Source of the DNA: Clostridium sp. CAG:793
Lineage (GTDB): Bacteria > Bacillota > Clostridia > TANB77 > CAG-508
Assembly (NCBI GenBank): GCA_000433915.1
Contig: HF993639.1
Location: forward strand, 1 to 64,000
DNA: 64,000 nt
Direction of reading: 5' to 3'
The translations under genes were made by a program, and so were the position numbers. The stretch's first letter is position 1; each line of letters begins with the position of its first letter. Positions 56,670-63,500 of this stretch are shown here, piece after piece. The notes under the pieces are model-generated. The model searched no databases, was not told the DNA's origin, and saw only the letters and a program-made list of their open reading frames with translations.

Positions 56670-57516
56670 TTACAATTTGGTCACTTTATTTGCTTTCTCG
56701 ATTCTTTTGAAATCTTCTTGGCTGATTTCTCTGGTTCCTTTAACGCTTATAATGCTTAATTTTGCTAGGTTTATATAATCTCTTGCTTTATTGTATTCTT
56801 TTAATTTTAATATTTCCGCTTCTATCAAACTTGATTTATCCATGTTCTCATATTCGCTAAATATTCTCTTTACTTTATCTGTTCCGTACTTTTACTGATT
56901 TTATGTATATTCCTTCAAATCCTTTAGATAATTTTAAATTTCCTGTAAGATCAATTATTGTCATTGTTCGATTGTAATTGTAATTTGCTATGTTTTTGAA
57001 GTCCATATTTATAACTAATATTGCTCTTTTTAAAGATTTTCTAGGATTGTTATTCACAGTTATATATATGCCTTCTTTTTCTAGTTCGTTTTCTAATTTC
57101 GTATAGTTTTTGTTATTAGATATTATGTTTACAGTTTTTACTTTGTTTACTAGTTCTTTGATTATTGATATATTTTCATTAGAATATATTTGTGTGCAAA
57201 TGTTTATTTCCTGTGACATTGGATTGATTTGTCTCATAATATAGTCTACTAATTCTGGTAACATATATTTTATTAGATATTGCCCCTCTAATTGCGGGTA
57301 ATTTATTGATATTTCTTTTTCTGGAATAATATAATCTACTTTGTCTTTTCTAAGCATTCTTATTAGTTTATCTATTGTCTTTTTTTCTTTATCTAAGATG
57401 TAATAGTTTTCATCTTTAGCTTTAAATGCTTTTACAAACCACTTTTTTAATTTATATTTAATTAAATTAATCCATCCTTTTTGTGGCTGGTCCATTTTTA
57501 TATATGCAATATTCAA
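56670..57516 (-). CDS. Unknown protein, read through a +1 frameshift at CGGA
   Basis: TTG 57516 follows AGGTGA. The zero frame runs to GTA, then CGG (56886-56884), AAC, AGA and TAA. Skipping C56886 gives GGA ACA GAT AAA and 71 more residues, to a stop at 56670. The total is about 281 residues. The first part has a Lys-rich helix and a Rossmann-like beta-alpha pattern (VNIISNNKNYTKLENELEKE); the second is a helical Lys/Glu domain. No family is recognised. It lies right after the GH18 gene; the shared hairpin covers its ribosome-binding site. Confidence 0.72.
56883..56886 (-). other. +1 frameshift site CGGA in the 57-kb unknown gene
   Basis: Zero frame: GTA CGG AAC AGA TAA. +1 frame: GTA (C) GGA ACA GAT AAA GTA, open for 72 codons including the stop. 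Confidence 0.78.
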
Positions 57517-57554
57517 AATAATCACCTGATATACATTATATTCAGGTGATTATT
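57517..57554. terminator. Hairpin between the GH18 gene and the unknown gene
   Basis: AATAATCACCTGA (57517-57529) pairs with TCAGGTGATTATT (57542-57554), a 13-bp stem with a T-run on the plus side. On the minus strand the 3' arm contains AGGTGA, the ribosome-binding site of the next gene, so it could also block translation. Confidence 0.75.
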
Positions 57555-57565
57555 TTTTTATTACT

Positions 57566-59248
57566 TTATATGTCTAATTTTTCTTTTATAACATTCCAAA
57601 TGTCACTATTTCCTCTATTTATGTCCCAGAATCCAGCTCCTGCTAGCGTATATGTGTTTACTAAATCTATCTTCGCTTTTATTGATTCTTCATCTTCAAT
57701 CCACATTTTATAGGTTATTCCGTCTTGTGAATATTCTATATAATATTGTTTTAGTTTATCATTCCACTGTTTTTCAACACCTTCTGGTATTTGTACGTCT
57801 TTAAGATTAACTATTTCACTTGATAATTTGCCATTTTCTTCTTTCCATAACCTTGTATATAGTGGCATTTCTACTATGATCTTGTCTTTGTCTATTTCCT
57901 CTTGTCCTAATAATTTCTTGATATTTAGTTCTATCCAGTTTGCTCCTGATACTGTTCCTGCTGTAGTTGATGATATAGTATGTTGATCTAGTCCTAAGAA
58001 TACAATATAATCTGCTGATTTACTTATTGTATGTCTATCATAGCATAGTGACCAGTTATCAGCTCCATCTGGTGCAGTTACAACTACTGATAGTTTCATT
58101 CCTATTTCTTTAAGTCTTGGTGCTAATTCTATTATAAATCTTGAGTAATTGTCTTTATCTGCTTTGTACATATTTTCAAAGTCAACATTTATACCATTTA
58201 CTTCTTCTGAAATCATTTTATCTATTATGCTATCTATTAATTTTGCTCTTGTTTCATATTTGCTAAGTATTTGTGATACGATATCTAAGTTATTTACTTC
58301 TGAATTTGTTAGTGTTGGCCATATCTGATATCTATTTTCCTTTGCCCATTTTATATATTTTTTATCAAAGTTTGCTGATATTGTTCCATCAGATTTTAAT
58401 GCATAAAATGATGGTGAAATTACATTTATTCCATCTATTTTTTCTGTTCGAGTTGGAGTTTTTACATCTGATGTGTAGTAATCCCATGCTATACTAATTT
58501 TTTCATCACTTTTTGTTTGTTCTAATTTTTCTCTTATTGTTTTTTCATTTATTATATCCGAACTTTTTATGTATCCTAATTTTCCGTTTGTTGCTCTTAC
58601 TCTTGTCCAGCCATTTCTCTCTATTGTTGTAGATGTTTCATTATCTTGTACTAAATATATAGTTTCTCCTCTTTGTAAGCTTTCTATATTTTTTGACCAT
58701 GTTGTTGGTTTGTATTTCATATCTGTATTATTTGATACTACTGCTTGTACAGCTTTTCTGTTAAGTGAATCTATTGTAATAATTTTGCTATTTTCATTGT
58801 ATTTCAAATCATAATTGTATATCTCACCCATATCGGTTATTGGCAAATAATATTTGCCGTCTTTGCTAAATATTTTATGCTCTAAATTTGATTTTGAACT
58901 GTTTACTAATATTTGAGTATTATCTATATATAAAGCCACTGTTTTTGTATTTGAAGTGGTGATTATTTTATTATCTTCAACTGTTATTGTTTCATCAAAA
59001 AAGTTTCTTATATCATCTATTGAAGCATAAATTGTTGTTCCATCTATTATTAAATCTGATTTTAGTGATCTAGTCGCATCATTATTATTAATTATTAGTT
59101 TTGTTGCATCTGCTAAATCATCTTTTACATAGTTTGGTGCATATTTTATTATTGTTATTATTGCTATTAATATTACAGCTACTATTATAATTCTTCTTAT
59201 TCCATGTTTTATATTTATTTCTTTATTTTTCACTTTTTTTCGACCCAT
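57566..59248 (-). CDS. GH18-family spore cortex/germination-type protein with SH3 domain
   Basis: 560 residues: a membrane anchor (about 17-37), a copper-amine-oxidase-like stalk domain (about 55-160), an SH3b domain (about 180-240) and a GH18 barrel (about 250-560). The acid motif is GINVDFEN with the catalytic Glu kept. Relatives are YaaH/SleL-type N-acetylglucosaminidases and YdhD-like proteins. The role, cortex or wall glycan cleavage, is inferred. Confidence 0.87.
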   Translation of the reverse strand: MGRKKVKNKEINIKHGIRRIIIVAVILIAIITIIKYAPNYVKDDLADATKLIINNNDATRSLKSDLIIDGTTIYASIDDIRNFFDETITVEDNKIITTSNTKTVALYIDNTQILVNSSKSNLEHKIFSKDGKYYLPITDMGEIYNYDLKYNENSKIITIDSLNRKAVQAVVSNNTDMKYKPTTWSKNIESLQRGETIYLVQDNETSTTIERNGWTRVRATNGKLGYIKSSDIINEKTIREKLEQTKSDEKISIAWDYYTSDVKTPTRTEKIDGINVISPSFYALKSDGTISANFDKKYIKWAKENRYQIWPTLTNSEVNNLDIVSQILSKYETRAKLIDSIIDKMISEEVNGINVDFENMYKADKDNYSRFIIELAPRLKEIGMKLSVVVTAPDGADNWSLCYDRHTISKSADYIVFLGLDQHTISSTTAGTVSGANWIELNIKKLLGQEEIDKDKIIVEMPLYTRLWKEENGKLSSEIVNLKDVQIPEGVEKQWNDKLKQYYIEYSQDGITYKMWIEDEESIKAKIDLVNTYTLAGAGFWDINRGNSDIWNVIKEKLDI

Positions 59249-59370
59249 TTGTGTATATTCCTCCTTCTCAACTATAACACAATTATTAAATTATTGGAAT
59301 AGTTTTTTTGTATTTCATTAGTGTAACTTAATTTTTGTTATTTCATATAATGATACAAAGGAGGTAATAT

Positions 59371-59526
59371 ATGTGTAGAATACTAAAGAAATTACTGGCT
59401 ACTTGTCTTATAGGATTTGGGCTTGGAGTTTTACTTGTTCTATTACTTCCAGTATCAGGTTGGCTCTTTATAATTGGTTGTACAATTATAATTGCAGGTT
59501 TTGCATTTCTATGTCAGAAACAATAA
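59371..59526 (+). CDS. Small hydrophobic protein upstream of spoVM
   Basis: 51 residues after AAAGGAGG. A basic start (MCRILKKLL), then two membrane segments separated by LLPVSGW, ending in CQKQ. It is 24 nt before spoVM on the same strand. The family is unnamed to me, but location suggests a sporulation or envelope role. Confidence 0.75.
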   Translation: MCRILKKLLATCLIGFGLGVLLVLLLPVSGWLFIIGCTIIIAGFAFLCQKQ

Positions 59527-59550
59527 TTTATTAATTAAGGAGGTTATTAT

Positions 59551-59631
59551 ATGACTATTGTTGTAAAAAAAGTTCCAAAATGGTTACGTGGTTTTGTTAA
59601 ATTAATTTTCGGTGTTAAAGAGTCAAAATAA
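59551..59631 (+). CDS. spoVM: SpoVM, spore coat anchoring peptide
   Basis: 26 residues after AAGGAGG: MTIVVKKVPKWLRGFVKL then IFGVKESK. B. subtilis SpoVM is also 26 residues, with KLPKFLGGIVRAMLG in the matching place: the conserved Pro-Lys, then an amphipathic helix. SpoVM senses the positive curvature of the forespore and recruits SpoIVA. Adjacent convergent rpmB is the same neighbourhood as in Bacillus. Confidence 0.88.
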   Translation: MTIVVKKVPKWLRGFVKLIFGVKESK

Positions 59632-59680
59632 TTATTGCCAGATTTTATAGATATTAACTGTTTTTGTACATAAATTTATG

Positions 59681-59722
59681 GCATAAAAAAACATCAACTG
59701 TGTTGTTGATGTTTTTTTATGC
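59681..59722. terminator. Bidirectional terminator between spoVM and rpmB
   Basis: An 18-bp perfect stem: 59681-59698 (GCATAAAAAAACATCAAC) with 59705-59722, loop TGTGTT. It overlaps the last codons of rpmB. Confidence 0.92.
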
Positions 59723-59914
59723 ATTTTGTAATTTTGCTGAACGTAAGCATTTTGAACATACATGCATCTTCTTGTTCTCTCCATTTACTTTTATTCTTAC
59801 TGTTCTTAGGTTTGGTTTCCAAGTTCTTGGAGCTCTTCTACTAACATGAGAACGAGCGATACTTATTTTATTTCCATTTGCTACTGTTTTTCCACATACT
59901 TCACATTTTGCCAT
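59717..59914 (-). CDS. rpmB: Ribosomal protein L28 (zinc form)
   Basis: 65 residues from ATG 59914 (MAKCEVCGKTVANGN), with CEVC and CSKC pairs, the C+ form. SD AGGAGG precedes this ATG. Confidence 0.96.
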   Translation of the reverse strand: MAKCEVCGKTVANGNKISIARSHVSRRAPRTWKPNLRTVRIKVNGENKKMHVCSKCLRSAKLQNA

Positions 59915-60024
59915 GATATTTACACCTCCTATTGTCATCTATATCGACTATTGTTTATGATACCATACTTTTTTAATAATTTCAAGTGTTTTTCAAAGAT
60001 TTTTCATTACCAGTTGATTTCGCT

Positions 60025-60296
60025 CTATCTCTGGCTATTATTATGTAAGTGTTCATACTTTATTTTTGTCGCCATTCCGTCCTCGTATATGCCTCTCTGC
60101 TTTATTCTCGTCTAAGACTTTTCTGACTTCACTATATAATGATGGTCTAATTTCTTGCAATCTTTCTGATACATCTTTGTGTACTGTGCTTTTACTGACT
60201 CCGGAACTTTTTTGCAGCTCCTCTTACAGTATCTTTTGAATCTATGATATATTGTGCCAGAATAACTACACGTTCTTCTATTGAATCATCTTTCAT
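60025..60296 (-). CDS. spoIIID: Sporulation regulator SpoIIID, read through two +1 frameshifts at CGGA
   Basis: ATG 60296 after GGGGG. Part 1, 31 codons, ends in AAKKF; the next codon is CGG (60203-60201) and the zero frame stops after AGT CAG. Skipping C60203 gives GVSKSTVHKD and 41 codons to RHIRG. The next codon is again CGG (60079-60077). Skipping C60079 gives GMATKIKYEH and a stop at 60025. Total 89 residues. B. subtilis SpoIIID (93 residues) reads EFGVSKSTVHKD and RHLRGGEATKLKY at these two joints, so both shifts restore family sequence. It is a DNA-binding switch in the mother cell. Confidence 0.92.
60076..60079 (-). other. Second +1 frameshift site CGGA in spoIIID
   Basis: Reading from site 1: CGA GGA CGG AAT GGC, stopping at TGA. 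+1: GGA (C) GGA ATG GCG ACA AAA, restoring the family motif RGG.ATK.KY. Confidence 0.9.
60200..60203 (-). other. First +1 frameshift site CGGA in spoIIID
   Basis: Zero frame: AAG TTC CGG AGT CAG TAA. +1: TTC (C) GGA GTC AGT AAA AGC, restoring the helix-turn-helix FGVSKSTV. Confidence 0.93.
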
Positions 60297-60349
60297 GTAA
60301 AACCCCCATGTAAATACTTTTGCTTAATTGTATTCGTATGGGGATTGTA

Positions 60350-60409
60350 TTATAACAATTGTTTGAATTTATCTTTTATAAAATAAAATTTTCCATCTTC
60401 TATTATCAT
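60350..60409 (-). CDS. Possible 19-residue leader peptide before spoIIID
   Basis: AAAGGAG, 7 nt, then ATG 60409: MIIEDGKFYFIKDKFKQLL and a stop. It lies between the tandem pseudoknot RNA and spoIIID. It has a good start signal, but it is too short to judge coding and may be chance. Confidence 0.35.
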   Translation of the reverse strand: MIIEDGKFYFIKDKFKQLL

Positions 60410-60426
60410 TCTTTTTCTCCTTTATA

Positions 60427-60461
60427 AAAATATGGAGTCTATTTTGTAGACCCCATATTTT
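60427..60461 (-). terminator. Hairpin after the tandem pseudoknots
   Basis: AAAATATGG-GTCTA and TAGAC-CCATATTTT form a 14-bp stem with one mismatch. Only a short T tail follows on the minus strand, then AAAGGAG of the small ORF. It could be the expression platform of the RNA upstream. Confidence 0.6.
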
Positions 60462-60480
60462 AACTATAATTAACATTTTT

Positions 60481-60525
60481 TCACCTGCACATTTATATCT
60501 CGCAAGCAGGGTTGCGGTTCACATT
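60481..60525 (-). repeat. Tandem RNA motif, copy A (45 bp)
   Basis: Starts AATGTGAACCGCAACCC on the minus strand and ends GCAGGTGA. The copy at 60529-60573 differs at only a few positions, two of which restore base pairing. Confidence 0.8.
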
Positions 60526-60528
60526 CTC

Positions 60529-60573
60529 TCACCTATAAATTTATATTTCGCAAATAGGGTTGCGGTTCACATT
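60529..60573 (-). repeat. Tandem RNA motif, copy B (45 bp)
   Basis: Starts AATGTGAACCGCAACCC and ends ATAGGTGA; it is 3 nt from copy A. Confidence 0.8.
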
Positions 60574-60689
60574 TTAATTATAGTAGATATTAACTATCTA
60601 CTACTATTATATTCATAATACCTGCTTTTTATTAATTTTGCAATATCTTTTATAAAATTAATTCACTTAATTACAAATTTCATAAAAAT

Positions 60690-60723
60690 AAAGTAATATA
60701 CATAAATTAATGCATATTACTTT
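60690..60723 (-). terminator. Terminator after the zinc-ribbon gene
   Basis: AAAGTAATAT and ATATTACTTT form a 10-bp stem followed by ATTTTTATG on the minus strand. Confidence 0.75.
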
Positions 60724-60741
60724 ATTCTCAATTTTATTAAA

Positions 60742-60900
60742 TTAATGATTAGCATTTCTTTGAGCTTTTCTTGCTTTTCTGCATTCTGGGCATCTTACAG
60801 GTGCATTTTCAAATCCTTTTGATGCGTAGAATTCTTGCTCTCCTGCAGTCCAAACAAATTCTTTTCCACAGTCTTTACATGTTAAAGTCTTGTCTTCCAT
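60742..60900 (-). CDS. Small zinc-ribbon protein
   Basis: 52 residues after GGAGG: MEDKTLTCKDCGKEFVW, two CxxC pairs (CKDC and CPEC) and a basic tail RKARKAQRNANH. It belongs to the short probable-zinc-ribbon family common in Clostridia. Function unknown; likely nucleic-acid binding. Confidence 0.85.
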   Translation of the reverse strand: MEDKTLTCKDCGKEFVWTAGEQEFYASKGFENAPVRCPECRKARKAQRNANH

Positions 60901-61072
60901 GACTATTCCTCCTTTTTCACAAATTTATTTAATAATTTTTGACACATTGATCCTTTGTATTTTAGGGAAATAGTCTACTTAATATTAAATTCTTTTTAAT
61001 TTATATCACATTATGATTTCAAAATCAAGTGTTTTAGCAATTATAGGAAAAAATATTTTTTTGCATTTTTTG

Positions 61073-61101
61073 TTTACAAATTTAACAAAAGCTTATATAA
61101 T
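61073..61101 (+). promoter_or_regulatory. Promoter of the foreign two-gene module
   Basis: TTTACA (61073-61078), 17 nt and TATAAT (61096-61101), about 33 nt before ATG 61135. Confidence 0.7.
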
Positions 61102-61134
61102 CTTCTCATAATATTTATATTGGAGGTATATTTT

Positions 61135-61821
61135 ATGGCAAATGCACGGACTTCTAGTCAAATAAGGAAAGACTTTCAGATTTTATTTGACATTGTAAAA
61201 AGCAATTCTAATGTGTATTCTTGGAATGACTTAGCAAAGGTTTCTGGATTTTCTAAAAGTAAGATTAACACCAGTTTTAATTACTACCCCGTTGCTCGTA
61301 ATACCTGTGAACGCATCTTTAATCAGAGATTAGCCCAGACAATTTTAATCGTTGATTCAAGCATATTGATTAGCAATTATGATTATTTGCTCGATAAACA
61401 CTTTCATGTTCCTGGCAGAGTTTTCAGATTAATTAAGTCTATGAGAGCTGATAGTGTTGAACCGGCTGATACCGTTTATCATTTGTTAACTACACACAAA
61501 GTTGTTGTAAAAGAATATGATCCTGCTTTAAAGCGATTAGTTAATGTTGAGAAGTATTGGGGACAAATAGATGAACTCAAGGATTCTCGGCTTCCTGTTG
61601 AACCCACCTTCGGTTCTAAATCCAAGCATACTTCAGTTAGCTTGGTTCAGGCAAGTGTTATAAACTTAGCTATTCACTATATGGAGTTTGGAAGCAATGT
61701 CATGATCCTTACAAGCAGTATTCATTTGAAGAAACTCGTGAACTCGCAATGTGATTACAAGCTTCCGCCTAAAGACCGTTTAATTATTCCATGTACGTAT
61801 ATCCCTCCTAGTGACAAATAA
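61135..61821 (+). CDS. HTH/PIN-like protein of a foreign module
   Basis: 228 residues from ATG 61135 after GGAGG. Residues 15-65 look like a helix-turn-helix (NDLAKVSGFSKSKINTSFNY). From about 70 a PIN-like pattern follows (ILIVDSSILISNYDYLL and GSNVMILTSSIHLKKLV), with the first Asp but without the usual later ND pair. Codon 5 is CGG (61147) in the context CGGA, and a second CGG is at 61588. If CGGA shifts the frame here as in native genes, translation would end after nine residues. Codon use differs from neighbours, a sign of transfer. Confidence 0.6.
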   Translation: MANARTSSQIRKDFQILFDIVKSNSNVYSWNDLAKVSGFSKSKINTSFNYYPVARNTCERIFNQRLAQTILIVDSSILISNYDYLLDKHFHVPGRVFRLIKSMRADSVEPADTVYHLLTTHKVVVKEYDPALKRLVNVEKYWGQIDELKDSRLPVEPTFGSKSKHTSVSLVQASVINLAIHYMEFGSNVMILTSSIHLKKLVNSQCDYKLPPKDRLIIPCTYIPPSDK

Positions 61822-61862
61822 TTAATTTCATTGTCTCTATGTAATGCAACTCTTATGTTGCC

Positions 61863-61911
61863 CCACTCCTAATCCTCATTTATGATGTAAGTCTTTTGAG
61901 GTTAGGGGTGG
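61863..61911 (+). terminator. Terminator after the first module gene
   Basis: CCACTCCTAA.CCTCA (61863-61878) pairs with TGAGGTTAGGGGTGG (61897-61911) with one bulge, followed by TTTTATTG. Confidence 0.8.
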
Positions 61912-62051
61912 TTTTATTGTTATAATAGCCTTTTTTCCATGTTTTTTGCTATTTATAGTTGTAAATCGTTCAAAATGATGATATAATCAATTTAGCAAAT
62001 ACCCTATATTACTTGCGGATTCTTATTCGCATACAAAGGAGTTGTCGTTTT

Positions 62052-63434
62052 ATGGCAAAGCAATTTGTTCTTCGCGCTGGTGCACTTCTTAGCCGTAAAA
62101 AAGCCTATTTGGCTTTTGGCGAAGCTGGTGACCATCTTGTCATTCCTATGGCAATCGTTGAAAAGCTCCACTATTTTGAAGGAGCTAAGCGGAATATGGC
62201 AGCTGAGGTAAGTGAATATATTAAATCTTGCCCCAATGATGAGCTTCTTGGAAAAGGTTATGTTCAGAGCAATGGTACTATCCTTTCTGTTAAGTATGTC
62301 GAGGATATTTCTTCTGAAGTGAACCGCTTTACGGAGCTTTCTCTTCAAGATAAGCAGTGTCTCCAGATTTGCTTGAATCTTCAGAAAGAGTTTCCTGATG
62401 ATGAGGTCATTCTTGTTTCTAAAAGTACTCCTCTTCTGCTTAAGGCTGAAATCTTGAAGATCAAGTCTATGGATGCTCCTGATATGATTTATCCTTCGAT
62501 TGATAGGCAGTATTCTGGAGTAACCAACTATACCATTAGTACAGAGAGTTTCAATGCTCTGATGACTTCTGGAAAAGTCTTTTTTCAAAATGACGATCCT
62601 AGCCATCTGTTGTATCCGAACGAGTTCTTAATGGTTCATGATGAAAGCTATAATTCTGGTGTAAAGCTTGCAAGATTTGATGGAACCCATATTGTTGGGC
62701 TGAATTACCAGCTTAACAAGGATTATCATTCTAAGAACGCTGAGCAGAATTTCCTGACTGAGGCATTGTTTACACCTCCGGAAGTTGCTCCTCTGGTCAT
62801 TGTCAAAGGTCCTGCTGGTACAGGCAAAACTTATGTGACAGTCACAGCAGCTTTGGAGCTAACCAAATATGGCTCAGGAAATTACAGCCATGTTTATGAC
62901 AGAATCATTATTGCTACTCCTACGGTAAGTGGTGGTAATGAGGAAATCGGTTTCCTCCCAGGTGACGTAAATCAGAAAGTTGGCCCCTATCTCGGCGGAA
63001 TTTATGATAATATCATAAATTCTTTCGTACGAAAGAATCGCGAAAAAGCTGGGACTTATGGAGCTTCTATTGACCTTAATGCTGCACAGGACTGTTTCAA
63101 TCAACTCATGGATGATGGCACTATATCTATCCAGCAGCTTGGTACCGTTGCCGGTCACTCGTTCGAGAACTCTATCATCATTGTCGATGAAGCCCAGAAC
63201 GTTGATCCCAACTATTTCCTTGACATCGTGACTCGAACTGGTGAAGGTTCTAAGCTGGTAGTCTTAGGTGATCCATCTCAGGTTAAATCACCCAAACTGG
63301 ACAGCCGCATTAACGGCATCAACTACATGATGGAGTGCTGGAAAACAAGCCGCCTGGCATACCAGATTTCCATGAATGCAGACAAGGTTGTTCGTGGTTC
63401 TCTGTGCCAAGAAGCACTTAAGCTCATGAACTAA
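62052..63434 (+). CDS. PhoH2-type PIN-PhoH ATPase with a degenerate PIN domain
   Basis: 460 residues from ATG 62052 after AAGGAG. Residues 1-170 follow the PIN part of PhoH2 proteins (DHLVIPMAIVEKLHYFEG, VILVSKSTPLLLKAEIL), but the catalytic Asp in the first strand is replaced (VLRAGALLS) and the ND-type motif is SKST. Residues 235-460 are the PhoH ATPase: Walker A KGPAGTGKTY, Walker B IIIVDEAQN, and LGDPSQ. PhoH2 proteins are RNA helicase/nucleases. GC and CGC/CTG use are clearly higher than nearby. In-frame CGG at 62190 lies in CGGA context. Confidence 0.85.
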   Translation: MAKQFVLRAGALLSRKKAYLAFGEAGDHLVIPMAIVEKLHYFEGAKRNMAAEVSEYIKSCPNDELLGKGYVQSNGTILSVKYVEDISSEVNRFTELSLQDKQCLQICLNLQKEFPDDEVILVSKSTPLLLKAEILKIKSMDAPDMIYPSIDRQYSGVTNYTISTESFNALMTSGKVFFQNDDPSHLLYPNEFLMVHDESYNSGVKLARFDGTHIVGLNYQLNKDYHSKNAEQNFLTEALFTPPEVAPLVIVKGPAGTGKTYVTVTAALELTKYGSGNYSHVYDRIIIATPTVSGGNEEIGFLPGDVNQKVGPYLGGIYDNIINSFVRKNREKAGTYGASIDLNAAQDCFNQLMDDGTISIQQLGTVAGHSFENSIIIVDEAQNVDPNYFLDIVTRTGEGSKLVVLGDPSQVKSPKLDSRINGINYMMECWKTSRLAYQISMNADKVVRGSLCQEALKLMN

Positions 63435-63467
63435 AACGCATCATTATTTTACCAATAGGCACAACTC

Positions 63468-63500
63468 GCCCCTGGTCCATTACGGGCCAGGGGCCTTTTT
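63468..63500 (+). terminator. GC-rich terminator after the PhoH gene
   Basis: GCCCCTGGTCC (63468-63478) pairs with GGGCCAGGGGC (63484-63494), followed by TTTTTT. Its GC content is far above the host style, in line with the module being foreign. Confidence 0.92.

Larger units (their letters stand above)
60464..60583 (-). ncRNA. Candidate regulatory RNA: two tandem pseudoknots in one closing stem
   Basis: CTATAATTAA (60583-60574) and TTAATTATAG (60473-60464) form a 10-bp perfect outer stem. Inside are two 45-nt copies. In each, CGCAA pairs with TTGCG, and the loop pairs with a downstream strand: CCTAT with ATAGG in one copy, CCTGC with GCAGG in the other. The two differences are compensatory. 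A hairpin follows, then a small ORF and spoIIID. No known riboswitch class is recognised. Confidence 0.65.

Noticed and set aside
60204..60213. Slippery heptamer A AAA AAG just before the first spoIIID site, as a -1 frameshift signal.
   Set aside because: A -1 shift gives the frame GTT CCG GAG, which does not encode SpoIIID; only +1 restores FGVSKSTV. The other four sites have no such heptamer.
60025..60296. spoIIID, radA and the other two genes as ordinary pseudogenes or sequencing errors.
   Set aside because: All five lesions are the same C before GGA, all are fixed by the same +1 skip, and the rest of each gene is intact. Read-level checks are still the decisive test.
60481..60573. The two 45-bp repeats as a short CRISPR array.
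   Set aside because: The spacer would be 3 bp, the copies differ by paired changes, no cas genes are near, and an outer stem encloses both.
62004..62606. Minus-strand 200-codon open frame opposite the PhoH gene.
   Set aside because: No ribosome-binding site, no family-like sequence, and it lies fully inside the well-supported PhoH gene on the other strand.
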